In this document: piece by piece, positions 30,680 to 48,201 of the stretch
Numbering within the stretch: position 1 is the stretch's first letter
Layout: every line of letters begins with the position of its first letter
Origin: Salvia splendens
Lineage: Eukaryota > Streptophyta > Magnoliopsida > Lamiales > Lamiaceae
NCBI RefSeq assembly: GCF_004379255.2
Contig: NC_056041.1
Span: 620,001 to 684,000 of the forward strand
Direction: 5' to 3'
Length of the DNA stretch: 64,000 bases
The notes under the pieces: model-generated
What the model was told of the DNA's origin: nothing
Database searches by the model: none
The model's input: only the letters and a program-made list of their open reading frames with translations
Position numbers and translations under genes: made by a program

Positions 30680-31502
30680 TTTAAGAGTGAACTACCCTAA
30701 TAGTCCTTGATCTTGTAGAAAAATGCATCAATGGTCCTCAAAATTTTTTATAGCATTTTTGGTATATTAAGACTAAAGTAACCATAGGCACAAAAAATGT
30801 AAATTTGTAATGTTTGAGGACATTTTCGACATTAAATATTAGTATACTATTTTTGTATTTTTAGTTACTTCTTAAATACTAGGAGTAGTATACTATTTTA
30901 TATTTGTATTTACTTAAAATAGTTTATTGTCATTATGAGTTTAAAAATAAATACAATCTTAAAATCATTTAATTTTACTACTATTCATTATAAAACTCAG
31001 TCTATATGAAGAAAAAAATAAATCTAATAATTAAAATTTAAGTGAATTATATCTACCGTAAATTAAAGTGAACTCTTGCAAAAAATTTAATAAAAATATT
31101 AAAGTAAACTAAAGTAACTTTTTTATTAGTATAAAGCTCAATCTATACGTTATTCAAGTAATTATTGAACAAATTTAAGTGAATTATAATTCAAATGAAA
31201 ATGTTTTATGTTGTAAAAATATAAAATCAACTAGTACCAAAAAGATAAAAAAAAATTAGCCCGAAAATGTGCTTTTATATATGTCAAAAAAAATTGCAAG
31301 AATGAAGAGGTACCAAAAATGTGATTTCCAAAGACCAAAAATGCCCTCCATGGCATTTAGGGGATTTTTCAAATATAGAGGGGTATAAAAGACCGACAAG
31401 TACAAAAAATTTACGGACCAAAAAGGCTATAAATTTTTTAAGGAATTATTAGTGTATTTTTCGACAAGATCAGAGACTATTAGAGTAGTTCACTCTAAAT
31501 TT
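30680..31502. mobile_element. Long-TIR non-autonomous DNA transposon, about 820 bp
   Basis: The left end reads TTTAAGAGTGAACTACCCTA and the right end, reverse-complemented, TTTAGAGTGAACTACTCTAA. The similarity continues for about 60 bp (AATAGTC..TGATCTTGT, then AAAAATRCA). The interior is AT-rich and has no coding frame. A long TIR without a gene fits a Mutator-like MITE, but I could not define a convincing target duplication. Confidence 0.65.
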
Positions 31503-32147
31503 AAAACTATTAGTATTATTTTAAGAAAATCATACCCTAGAATTATAATTTAGATCATGGACAATCCCTATTGGACATTGTGCTCTAATCAATGCTGCAC
31601 TAACTATAACCAATAATTTGATTAATTTTAACATTAATAAAATGATTTGGCATTTATTGTTGCTCAGAAATAAAAATTAATTTAAAAGCTTACCTTATGT
31701 GAGTATTTAGTTAATAACATCAAATTTACAAGACCTAATTAATGCAGTCGTGGAAAGTAGCTTCGCGGAAGACATGCCACTTTGTTTGAGGTGATATACC
31801 ACAAAAACATATACATAAATAAATGTTAGTGCCATTTAAATATTTATTTTAAGTACGTACAAAATGCGTCCACAAATATATTTAAATTATATATTTCAAA
31901 ATTGTTGTGGCACTTGATTAAAAATAATTGTAATTAAGTGCTCCAGCTGGTTTGCCAGTTCTAGACAGTTTTAATCTTCAAGCAATAGATTGACTCTACA
32001 AAATAATTTATTGTGAATATATTGTTATGGTTTATGCATGGTTATATTTGTATAGGCTAATTGCTTAGTTGCAATGACTAATACCGAGTTAGAGTTGAAG
32101 CACGCTTACCATCAGCTGTGAAGACTCAAGAACCGTTGGATGAGAGA
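31503..32147. other. Gene-free AT-rich DNA
   Basis: No gene seen. The last 120 bp may belong with 32888-33130 as one older sequence split by the Harbinger element (see findings). Confidence 0.5.
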
Positions 32148-32150
32148 TTA

Positions 32151-32884
32151 GGGCACCCGCAACGCTGTGCCGTTGCGGTTCCTATGCCGTTCCGGCGGAA
32201 CGGTTCCGCGGCGGCACGCGTTGCGGGGTTCGTTCCGTCGCCATTCCGTGCCCATGCCGTTCCAATGCCGTGCCGCGTTCCGTTCCGGAGGAACGCGGAA
32301 CGAAACGTTCCGCCACGCGCCGAGGCGACGTGGCGGCCTCCCATTCGACGCGTGAAGCCCACTCGCTGCCCCGCGAGTGGGCTTCGTCCCGGTGACACAA
32401 TAATTCAAATTTTTTTTTAAATTTGAATTTAATAAAAAAAAATTTTTTTGCAACGGTAATGTGACCGTTTTTTTATATCCGTTTTGTATTTTTTTTATTT
32501 TTTATTTATTTATTTACTCTATAAATACTCCTATTTCATACTCATTTCAATCACAAACACACATCTATTCCTCTCTATAAATTCGAATTTATTTTTTTAA
32601 GATTTTAATTGTGTGCTTTTTATTTTTCTAAAAGTTTAAATTTTTTTTAATGTTGTGTGTTTTTTAATAAAGTGTGTTTGTTTTTTAATAAAGTGTGTTT
32701 ATTTAAATTGAATTGGGTTGGAAATAAAAAAAAAATGAAATTGAATGAATAGTAATTTGAGGAACGGTTAAGGAACGGAGGGTTGCAGGTTCCGTTCCTT
32801 AGTTAAGGAATGGAGTAAAAAAGTACAGTGGGACCCTCAAATAGTGGTTTAAGGAACGGTATAGGAACAACGTTGTGGATGGCC
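32151..32884. mobile_element. PIF/Harbinger-like MITE, 734 bp
   Basis: Flanked by TTA on both sides (32148-32150 and 32885-32887), the Harbinger target. Ends GGGCACCCGCAACG and CGTTGTGGATGGCC are inverted repeats (10 of 14). The left 250 bp is strikingly GC-rich, with many CGTTCCG/CGGAACG words; the right half is AT-rich and ends with TTCCGTTCCTTAG and GGAACGGTATAGGAAC motifs. Reading frames at 32118-32453 come from the GC-rich composition and are not genes. Confidence 0.8.
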
Positions 32885-32947
32885 TTAGTGATGATTAAAT
32901 CCTAACCGTAGGATTTGAATTGTTAGTTAGGTTTGTTTGTGGCGCCT

Positions 32948-32954
32948 TATAAAA
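32948..32954 (+). promoter_or_regulatory. Orphan TATA box with no visible gene
   Basis: TATAAAA in the context GCGCCTTATAAAAGGAAAG, followed by a leader-like C/T-rich stretch and a possible acceptor TTTCAG near 33121, but no long reading frame. It could be a decayed gene or an old LTR. Confidence 0.35.
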
Positions 32955-35900
32955 GGAAAGAGAGGGAGTTGAGTTTGTTTTAAGTTTTTCCCAAAATTCA
33001 AACGGTAATTTTCCTTCTCTAGAAGTCAAATACAATCTCCAAGATTTCCGTTCATTGTTTTTGCCGTCTTGTTCAATCGCATCTCCGATTCACATTCAAC
33101 AATATTTAAATGCAATTTCAGTTTGAACGATCAATTCTTGGTCGTGCTGTTCTTATGCAAATCTGAAATTTAAATCATTTCAAATAAACAATGTGATCTA
33201 CACATGAGTTCAAAACGGTGTCGTACATTGTGTATCCAAACCAATTAACACATCTAACTACATATGTGAAGCTATATTTTTTTTATATATATACCACTGC
33301 CTAACTAAATCACGAAAAATTAAAATGAAATATTATCTTATTTATAGGAGAAAAAGTAGTGGAAACACTATTGGAATTGTAGAAAATCTTGGTCTCCAAA
33401 TTCAACAACAAAGTACCCTTATGGGTGCACCTTTTACACTTTATTTCTTCTATGATAGTAGTATACAATTGTGTTACATTACTATCATCCTCCATTATGA
33501 ATATTCGACTTCCGAATTCTTCCTAAATCTACTTACATTTCAACTTTCCCTTTCACATTGCAAACTAGTACATAATGTTTTTTTCAGCATCGTAAACTAA
33601 AAAATTTCAAAGCATTCATTGTGAAATCCTACACAACCATAAAAACCATCAAGTTTGTTTGTTTTTTTATCGATCAAGCAACTTAGAAAAATTGTCACTA
33701 GTAGTATTATAACTCGAATTTGGGGAAAATTAAATCTCCCTAAAATTAAATCTGGTGCGGCAAATAAAAAATTATGTATTATATATAATTCATATCAGAT
33801 ACATGATACAAAAAAAATTATTTTTCAGAAAGGGAGAGACTAAAAAATCACTCTTCATCGCCACTTCTGGAGAAGTGGTGCCTTTGCCGTGACTGTAACA
33901 AAACCTCTAATAGTCGTTAATAACTGAAATCTGCTCTTTTGACTTATGTATGACGTGTTCAGATATGACGTTTCCACTCTCTCCAAAAAGGGAAAATATA
34001 TTTATATTTTTATTAACATCAATAAAATTCGTACTTTTCTTTTTTAATATCAAATTATTTTTATTTCACTTTTGAAAAAGTTGTACACGAGAAAATAGAG
34101 AATTCAATTACATGCAATTTCTTTTTGGGCGTATGCCGTTGATTGCGGTTGAGAATAAAGTGTTTTCCTTAGTGACTTAGCCCCTTCTTTTTTGGCATTT
34201 TCTTCCTTTATCCTTTTACTTTTTTTTATATTTGTTGTTTTTTAAGATAAATTAAGAATCATATTCTCTGACATGCCAATGTATCCAAATCTTATTTTAA
34301 CCCTGGTTTGGCAGTTAGTTGTATGTACTGTGTTTTTTAATCTGGCAGTGGAAAAAATGAACTTGTGTTCTTTTGCATTAAACTCTTTAAATATATCACT
34401 AATTATACCCTATTTTTTATTGGAAATAAAACGAGACCCAAAATAAAAATAATTTATTGGCAATATGTAGAAGCAAATACTGAAACCCGTTAGTGAATGC
34501 TCTAGAACGTGTACACCTTGAGAAAAGCTATGAAATTTGCCGCGAAATTCTCTTTTCGATGCACATGCCACACCACTTATCAACTCAAATTTCATGAGTA
34601 ATCTGCCAGTTTTGTGAACTTACATATTTCAAAACTTTCCATAATTATACACTACATAACAATTAACAACCAATGCAAAATTTATCGCTTTCCACTTCCT
34701 ATACTTTCTTTAATACTATTAAAACGGTGATTTTAATAGCAATGTAAGCTCAACTTATTTGTGTTTAAGATATTCATATGTGAATTTTTCAACGTACTTA
34801 ACTACTCAAAACGTATTGGTTTAATTTACATCTATTTATCTTTCGTTGATGTTTGAATTGAATTTTACGATAGTATGAAAGTAAATGACCAAATGTCTAC
34901 TATTATTTGTTTGAGAAACAAAATAAAGTACATTTACATAGTGACTACTTCATGATTTGTATCTTAATTACGTAATTATCAAATACTACTTTGTCCTGTT
35001 ATTATTGTCGAAGTTACAAGTAAATGACTGAGCATCTTGTTTTGTTTGTATTAAGATCAACCTTAGCTTTGTATTTTCCCAAGACCTCCACGTAATTAGG
35101 ATTATATTAATTTTGACAGATCAAAGAAAAATGTAAAATAAAAAACACAGAGTAAGACAAATTTAATAAAATATTGGGAGAGGGGGTTTGGGTTTTGACT
35201 TGGGGTAAAATGGTTAGAGAAAATATTTAACGTAACGGTGTCGGTGTATGGTGATTTTCTTAATAATGTGAATGCCAGAGAGAAAATTTATTGGCTGTGA
35301 GCGTTGTTTGTCGGGTTGTCGGGTAATCGAATCATATTATCCTCCTAAATTTGTCACGATAATTTGTAGAGAAAAAAAAGTTCGGTCAAATTCTTTCTCT
35401 AAAGCATATGCAATACCGAGGCTTATAGTAGTACATGAAAATTTTAGTGAAATGGATAAAGATTGCTACTACATATATGCATAATGACGTATTAATGTAG
35501 ATATGTGAAGAACTAAATATTTTTTTAAACCTAAGAAATAAAAAAGTTTTGCTATTAAAAGATTGATATTTTCATTAGTAGACTTAATTTCTGAAATAAT
35601 TGATATATAGTTCTTTAAATGCGAAGTAGATATTTATAGCAAAGATGATATGAGCTATATTTACTAAAGAGTTAATTGCTTATTGGTACAAAATAGAGTA
35701 CAAATTAACACATACGGTTAAAAAAATGCATACTAGCTAACCAAATCGAGTATAACACTTCTTTTCTTTCAATAAAGGGTGTTGACATGTTGTCTACAAG
35801 CGTCTGAATAAATAAGATAATCATGCTTATCTGTTTGGAATATTTTCCTTTTCTATAATCAATTTCACTGAAACCAAATCATCACCAAATATCTTTGTAA

Positions 35901-38900
35901 ATAGCTTTTCTAGGCAAATTACAAATGCAATTGACGAGAAAGAATGCACAATAGTGGTGTCTTACATCAATCAAATTAAAAAAATTAAGGCACTTTTATT
36001 TTATTCCACTTTTCTTTATAAATCAAAGATGTGCTTATAATTTAGAATTTGCAATTATGAGAAATTGTTCTAGAACTTGAACATTCAATGAAATTAGCTT
36101 ATATAGAGGAACTTACAAAAGTCTACGCGTTATTTATCAGCATCTATCATAAACAACGCGGATGTATAGTCCACAGTTTTTCTTTTGCAATTTAAATTTA
36201 ATTGAGTTATTTTGATGAGTGTGATCCTACACAGATTTATAAATAGAAAAAATGTCAACTTTGCATTTCAGATCTTTCATTTAACTTATAGAAGATACTC
36301 AGTATAACAATAAGAAGTAAATATACTCTCCCATTTTATAAAAATATGAGCATCTGAAATGACATGAAAATTAATGTATGATTAATAAAGTAAGAGAGAT
36401 GAGGAGAATGATAATTTAAGTAAGGTTGATGTATAACGTGACCCAAATTATTATTACTAGTGATTAATGAGTTCTAATAGTAGTATACGTTGTAAATAAA
36501 TTGATACATGTAATTAAAAAGTTGGGGACAACTTTTTATAAATGAAAATGCTCATATTTTTATGGGACGGATAAAAATGGAAAGTGCATAGTAAATAGAT
36601 AAATGCATATGGACATATGGGTGAAATATACGTTGTAGTTTTCAAAACCAAATTTAATGTTTGCTGATTTAACATTCTTTTTAGCTGAAATAACTTACCA
36701 CTACAGTACTACTAATACTTGTGCATAAGTTCATAGGAGTGTAAATTTTGTGATAAACTTGTATATATTTTTTTTCAAACAATGAACTTTTATTCAATCT
36801 TTAACCTTCCCAATCTCCCAATTAAAAACAAAATATTACTCTAGTTATTAATTTGTTGTGTTATGTGGAAGACTTACCATAATTTATTAGAATTATAAAA
36901 AGGTAGAGATATTTTTGGTAATTTGATTTTTAGTTACACACATGACCAAAGAATATTTCTCTTGATTTTCTTGGTGAATAAACGTGACTTGTGAATTCAC
37001 AATTTACCTTTTATTCCCATTCTTGTACTGGGTCTGGGACCAACAGGTCAAAAATAAATATCTTTATTTAAATTCCCACAAGATAGTATATTCATTGTCT
37101 CAATTCTCAGAATGGGTAAAACCAAAGGAGGTAGCAAAAATTTTAATTCATCACACTAAAAATAAATGAACAAAAAATGCCTAACTTAAAAACTTCAACC
37201 CTCGAATTATAAAAGTTTTTATCATACTGCATACATTTAGAATAACAATGAATTAATTATGTAAAACAAACATGCTCCTCCAAAAATTAGCCTTAATTAT
37301 TTTTTTTCAAAATATAGCAGAGGAAAGCACATGGATTTGGAAGCCCTAAAAATCTGGTTCCCATTTTTGGAATATTAACCCAGAGACACATGATAATTAA
37401 ATGATTTAGGTGTCCTTATTAAAACCTTAACCAACCCACCACGTGTCACTCAATGCAAGCACCAGGGATATTTCCGACAATTCGCACAAGGTGGGGATAC
37501 AAAAAAGAGACGACATTACCTCTGAGAAAACTTTTCTGCTTAATCTTCCTGCATTTGGTATTTTTTCAAGAAAATCAATGTAACATATCATAACCTTGTT
37601 TTTTTTTGAAGGAATATCAAACCCTTATTATATCACAACTTAGGATAATTAGTTCAAATAATTTACTCCCAAGTCCCAACAATCACAATTAGGATAATTA
37701 GTTCAAAGAATTTACTCCCAAGTTTCACCATTTGCGAGTACACGTCTAATTTTACCATTTTAATACTCTATCCCTCATATTATATATAACACATTCCTTT
37801 TGGGCTCATATTTTTAATGGTAAAATAGGAAAGATTTCACTTATAATGGGACGGCAAATAAATATTTCTCATTTATAATGGAACGAAGGAAGTATTTTCG
37901 CTACTACTGGTTTAATTTCACTTTTTAATCTCTTAGGAGTAATAGGTATGGCCAATAAATTTTATATTTCACTAAATCATTTTATTTACATTTAATTATA
38001 AAACCACTCATTTGGTCCCAAATTAATCATTGCATTTCTTTTCAACTAAAAAATAAAAAAAAATTAGTGAGGTAAGTGAAGAAAGAAATAAGTACTCTCT
38101 TCGTTCACTAATAAATTTCCCATTTGTTTCTATTTTTGATAATACACCTTACATTCACTAACTTTATTCCACTCACATTTTATTACAAAAATTAGGAGTA
38201 TATAAAAGAAGGACCTACATTCCACTAATATTTTTCCGACCACTTTTTACTACATTTCTTAAAATCAGCGACATGTGAAATGTGAATTAGTAATCATGGA
38301 CCGAAGGAGTAGAATAAATAATAAAGTAATAAGTACTCCTTCTTTATTTGTTAATTGAGTCAATTTTTTTTTTGAAAAGTTCCAAAAATAACTTAATGAT
38401 TTCTACTTTTGGTTAAAAGTAATAAATTTTACTTTCTTATTTATTCTCTAATCTATTTTATTCTCTAATCACTTTTATTCTCTTTGTTCTCTTTGTAGTT
38501 AACACACTAAACATCCCATTTTTAATCACCGTGCTAAAAGTAAACTATTCAATTAACAAGAAACGTAAGGAACGGTAGATATGTAAAAATAAATTAGAGT
38601 GTGAGAGAATAAACTATTAGGGATTTTTTTTTACAAAAAAATTACTCATTTAGATTGGAATGTTTTTTAAAAGAATGACATTCAATTAATTTGATACTAA
38701 TTGAAAATAATAAAAGCGAGATTTACCTTCACCAATTTTTTTCATTGGCATTCTTTCACAGTAGTACTAGTTAAAACTCGAGTCATCAAAAAGTAAGATG
38801 CGTAACTAGACGCGCCGTGTATGTTTCTTGCCACCTTAATTCCCGTATGAACATAACTGCAAGCGTTCCTTCGTAGCAAAAGCAAGCACATGCCTCTGCC

Positions 38901-38978
38901 TAATTTCATCTCCTCTCATAAGTCATAATATCAACAATTTAAATGGTTTCTCAAAATAATAATTAGCAAAATGAATTA
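32955..38978. other. Gene-free region with three Stowaway-like MITEs
   Basis: No gene is supported. MITEs: 36325-36569 (CTCTCCCATTTTATAAAAAT against ATTTTTATGGGACGGA), 37766-37892 (CTCTATCCCTCATATTATAT against ATAATGGAACGAAGGAAG) and 38095-38309 (CTCTCTTCGTTCACTAAT against CATGGACCGAAGGAG). The remainder is AT-rich with short chance frames only. Confidence 0.55.
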
Positions 38979-39076
38979 ATGGTACATACAAAAGGGGAAA
39001 ATATAATAAATGTGTATGAATCATTTAATAATCTGCACCCTTTCTCTGTAGCGTTGGGCCTGCCTTCCCTCCTCCA

Positions 39077-43003
<3,927 letters not shown>

Positions 43004-44323
43004 GAAGCATGCACATCAATCACAGTCCTCTCTGGTTTTTTATCGGGCTGTGATCAAGAATTGTGCAGCTATACACAACAGGAACCTCTCTTCCGTGTTG
43101 AAGTTTATTTTGAAGTTTGAGTTTTCTCTCTGTTGATTCGTGAGCTGAGATAGGAGTTGTTGAAGATGAAGCTATAGGGTAAATAAGGTTTAAGAAATGG
43201 ATGAAGAAAGGAGTGAAGAGACAATTTCAAACAAGTGCTCATCCTCTTTCTTCTCCTCTTCACCAGTCACAGGATAGATTGAGAGAGTGAGATGAGAAGT
43301 TAATTTAAAATGTCCAAAACAAGTTAAAATCTTTTTTGCTTATTTGTTCCTTCATAGCAGGTTTGATTTCCCATTGTGCTTGTGTCTTTTGTGTTTGATG
43401 TTGTAAACTTTACAACATTTCTTGTATGTCTTCTATATCAATTTAGTTTGCACAAAGGTTATGTATTTGCAATCTGCTAAGGCAATTCATTGTTTCTGGT
43501 CATCCTTTTTTTGTTGTTTTCTATGTAGATTTCCCTCAACTCTCTATGCTATTCAATTTTTATCCAATAAATCAATATGCAAACATACAGATTAGGAGAA
43601 ATGAAAAAACATTAAATAAAGGTGCAATTGTGCAGGGGAAGCTATAATTGTGCAGGGGAAGCTATGCAAACTCTAATTATTCATCAAACATTTAGAGGTT
43701 TAACATGCAACACACATTCGCCGGCATAACTCAAAATGTATAGAAAAATAAGTACTCCACTATAGAGTAGAGTTACATAATAAAAATAAATTCAATTAAA
43801 GTGATTTTAGTTAATTTTTTTACTTATAAAAGAAAAAATTGAAATTACAATTAAATTTTATACTGTTACTTCATTTGGCCAAACAATAATTTGAAATTGA
43901 ATTATAATAATATCAATTCAAATTTAAATTCATAAAATTGCGTTTACATCACAATTATGATGCCAAATACAATAATTTAAGGTGCTAACTGTAATTAAAA
44001 AAAAACTGTAACGAAATATGCACATGGACTATATAAACTGAGAAGTAAATTGCGTTCAAAGCTGAATTATCTGAATGCAGCAATAAATAAATGGCGGTAG
44101 AAAATATTTATTCGGAAATATACATTAAACAGACGTGCGTGAAGACCACTCAACGAATTTCTCTGCCCTTTATTTTCTCCTCTTGTGTTTTTTTCTCTCG
44201 GTATACGAAGTCAATTTTCTTCCTTCTCACCCGCAATAATTCTATACATTCGTCGATTTTCGATCTATTCCTGAAAAATAATCTCAGAATTAAGAAGGCG
44301 CAGCTGAAATCTAGGACCTAGAA
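43004..44323. other. Glucanase 3' region and spacer to the LRR gene
   Basis: Holds the glucanase 3' UTR, then AT-rich DNA and the 5' leader of the next gene. A 22-bp direct repeat containing 'ttgtgcaggggaagctat' occurs twice at about 43626-43665. The frame 44091-44321 is leader sequence, not a gene. Confidence 0.5.
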
Positions 44324-45156
44324 TTGATGGAGAGTTTATTGGTGCGCATGTGCATCGACGCGGCGACTGAGAGCGCCGTCGCCGTCGACAAGTGGCGAAC
44401 GCAGCGGCGAACGCTTGAGCGCATGCCGTCTCGTCTCGCTGAGGCTCTCCTCCAGCGCCGCATGCTTTATCCCTCGCTGCTCGAGTATGCTTTCTTATTA
44501 AACCTAGGGATTTGCTTCATTACCTGTTGTTATTATCCATCTGTTCGAGTATGTTTTCTTGTTTGCAAGATTTGCTTGTGTTTAATTACAGGCTAAATAA
44601 TTTTGATTCTGCGAAATTTAGATCACATTGCGTAGTAGAAATAGATATGAAATATTTATGCATAGAGTAATTAGATTAGTGTAATGTGCGAGTGAAGATC
44701 GCTGATGTATTCTTCTGAACTTTCATTTTTGGACTCCTAATTTCATTGATTGTGGAATGAGTAGTGTTTAGCATTTGATGTGTATTGCTCCTTCATAGGT
44801 AGATCCATCCTTGTTGCATTAAATGTTTGATAATGATGTTCTTCTATCTGCGTTCAATGTGTTACGTTAAGTGTGTGATAATGACGAATTTCTTTTCGGG
44901 AATAGTGCTTATAGTTCTAGTTTAGGAAATGTTGTAGTGGATACTCCATGTAGGAATGGATCACTTGCTCATAGAAAGGTTATACTGTGATGGTGGTTGT
45001 GCTCCTTCAGTTACATTTATGTTTTTTTTCGTATGTCAGAGTTTTCAAATACAGGGTAGAGGACATCGACCTAAGTGGTGAAAGCATTGTGGATGCCGAG
45101 TGGATGGCATTCTTTCCGCTATCTCAATTCTTTGATTTTGGCAGACTGCCATAAAA

Positions 45157-45307
45157 TCAATAATGCAGCTCTTTGGAATATAACAGGTGAGAAATTTGTA
45201 TAACTTTTATAAAATTCATTCTAATTGTCGTAGTCTGCATTTCTAAACAAGAATACATGTGAAATATATTCCTTCTAATCAATAATGCAGCTCTTTGGAA
45301 CGTAACA
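45157..45307. repeat. Partial exon duplication in the LRR pseudogene
   Basis: The last 30 bases of the second exon, 'aatcaataatgcagctcttt' onward to ATAACA (45157-45186), recur in the following intron at 45279-45307 with few changes. In the copy the splice donor is lost: ACAAGAG replaces ACAGGTGAG. Confidence 0.8.
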
Positions 45308-46235
45308 AGAGTTTTTTTGTGAATTGATGGTGAGAGAAATATGGGCTCATATAAGAATATATGGAAAATTCAAAAGAATTCCCTAGGAACTTCTGTTGTA
45401 ATGAATATTTAGAACCTCTGTTGTAAATGAAACTCTTGGTGTTTATTGTTGGTCACAGTTGGACTATCATAATTTGGGTAATACAGGCATCATATTAGAT
45501 TTGTGAGGAAGACTAGATTTAGACATTGATAGAAAAGCAGGAGTATGGGCTTTTTTGTGAGAGCAGGAAACAAGAAGTGTCTATTGTAGTTCTATCATTA
45601 TCTATTGGTTTATATTGTGAAGAAATTCAGACATATAAGCATTTGTATTTTTACCCCTAAGCTGTTAGTTGAGTTTGTTTTGTTTTCTTTTTAAATAATC
45701 TAATTCAGTGGTAGTATACTCAGGTAGTTCATATCTCTTACCCCTTATTTCTCAGATCCTTTTACGACTATTCAGTTGGACTCATTAAACTATTCTTCTC
45801 CGGTGATATAATTTTCAATCCTTACAGTAAACCTGTCATCCATGATTCAATTCTTACTCTGATCTGGTGCATATAAATTATATATAAGGCCAATGTTTGC
45901 TTTTATTTTTTAAGTAGTACTAGTTGATTTCAATTTACAATTTTTCTCTAAGAGCTTTAAGTTTCAATATTTCGTTGAAATCTTGCTAAAAGAATCTAGT
46001 CGCACTTCTTTCAGGCATGCCAAATTTAAAGGAGATGGATCTTTCAAGATGCTCTAAGATAACAGATGCTGGAATACAACATCTATTATCACTTCCAGCC
46101 CTTTTGAAATTACGGATCTCTGAAACAGGTGTTACTGCAGATGGTGTCGCAGTTCTCGCTTCACTGAGGCACTTATTACTGTTGGACCTGGGTGGTTTAC
46201 CTGTCACTGATTCAGCTTTGAATTCTCTTCAGGTG

Positions 46236-46267
46236 CACTCCCTCTCTCTCCCTCCCTCTCCCTCTCC

Positions 46268-46303
<36 letters not shown>
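46236..46303. repeat. (CT)n(CA)n microsatellite
   Basis: Compound CTCC/CT run followed by about ten CA dinucleotides, starting directly after the exon 3 donor of the LRR pseudogene. Confidence 0.9.
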
Positions 46304-47863
46304 TGTAGTTTACTTGAGGGCAATAACTACTGCAGCTGCACTAAACTGGTTTTGGTACTTTCATCCCCCTTTATCCTCATTTGGTTTATAATAATAGTCG
46401 TAGCTGCAGTGAGATTTTATTTCCTCTTTCGTAAAGATGTTCTACAAACACAACTAAATGCAAAAGCATGTGATAGAAACATCATGGTGCTCATATTTAT
46501 AAGGGCCCTCTCACATTTGTAAAACCGGTATTGAGCCTTCCTAATTATAAATGATTTTTTTCTGGAGTAGGATTAGCCGTTTAAGAAAGACATTGTGTGA
46601 TGTTGCTCGACATCCGTCCTGTCTTTGCTAATAAATCTTATTTGAGCTTCTCGAATCATGTTACTACGCACCTTATTAGGATTGTGGTTTTCACTTATAG
46701 TGGGTGCTTCTGACATTTCATCTTTCATTTTACCTTTTCTGAAGCAAATTACCTGTCACTTATTTGTCAAAGCTGACATAATGTAAAATCCACAGACTCT
46801 CACGAAGTTGCAAGATTTAGACCTTTGGGGGAGTGAAGTATATAATGAAAGTGTGACAACACTCAAGATGTTCCGAAATTTGAGTTTCTTAAACCTTGCT
46901 TGGACGAAAGTCACAATGTTGCCAAATTTGCCCTCTCTTACATGCCTAAACATGAGTAGGCGTTATAAGTTCTCTATTTGAAGGAGAGGGCCAGAAACCT
47001 CGTCTGGAGAAAGTAAATTTTTCTGGAGCTACAATTCGTAACATTTCAGAAGCCTTCGAATATGTTGAAACCAGTAGACTTTCTTTCTTGGACATATCCA
47101 ACTCCGCGCCTCAGTCTTATAGCTTTTTGTCTTCCATGAATGCAATGACTGATTTGAACCTGAGCGATAGTGGACTGGTTGACGGTTCAGTCGAACACAT
47201 TACTCAAAGTTATCAACCTCAGCAGAACACATGGGAAAGGTGTGGTATTGGTTCCATCTGCCTCCTTTTCAGTTTCTATCTTTCTTTTGGTGAACTAATC
47301 GAAACTAACTCTTCTGATGTTTTTCGACTATCTAGGATTAATGAAATTGGGTGGTGCACACGATGAGGTCCCGTCATTTTCTGCACTAGAACGCCTCAGT
47401 CATCTCGAAACCCTGGATTTGGAACTATTACATATTAAGGATCCCGCACTGCGCCCCCTGGCAAACATGAGCAGATTGAGTCATTTATCTCTGTGAAGCG
47501 TCTCCCTCACAAACGAATCATTATATCACATCTCGGCAGCTAAAAAGTTGGTACATCTTGGTCTTCGAGATGCAGTGGTGACGGATACTGGACTTGCTGC
47601 ATTCGCTCCTCCCCCTGCCCTGGAAATTCTCGATCTCAGGGGCTGCTGGCTATTATCAAAGGAGTTTGTTTCACGCTTCTGCCAAATGCATCCTCAACTT
47701 GAAGTAAGGCACAATTCATTTGAGACGCTTGACAAAAGAAAGGAGTACTCATCTCTGTCACGAGCAACTACAAGGACCCCGAAAGGCAAGAACAAGCAGG
47801 GGAGTTCGTCCGCGCTACCCCAATATTTTGTAGGTGAGTTTTCTTAAAATATACCCTCTTCGT

Positions 47864-48029
47864 TCCGCGTTACTAACACATTTAATCTCACTTAATTTAT
47901 TCTCTCTTCTATTTTACTCTCTTTTCAATTTTCTCTCTCTTATTTTATTATCTCTCCACTTAACACACTAAGCATATTTCTTAATCTCTATGTCGAAAAG
48001 AAACGTCCAATAGTATTGAATGGGGATAG
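47864..48029. mobile_element. Stowaway-like MITE in the last LRR intron
   Basis: The left end CCCTCTTCGTTCCGCGTTACTA and a decayed right end ATTGAATGGGGATAG have TA on both sides. It lies wholly inside the intron 47834-48116. Confidence 0.6.
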
Positions 48030-48201
48030 TATATCCTCTACTGAATTTTCGTTGGTGATGATGATCATGTTCCTATATTCACTGCTTAATTTGACAATGT
48101 GTGCAGATCAAAGATTAAAATATAGCAGAGAAGAATTACTAAGCCTCCAAATTTTGTCATCAGTATTACCAACTTCCAGTGTTCAGAGCAATCCATTGCC
48201 T

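Noticed and set aside
32118..32453. Four overlapping Arg/Pro-rich reading frames
   Set aside because: All lie in the GC-rich arm of the Harbinger-like MITE; open on both strands, as expected from composition.
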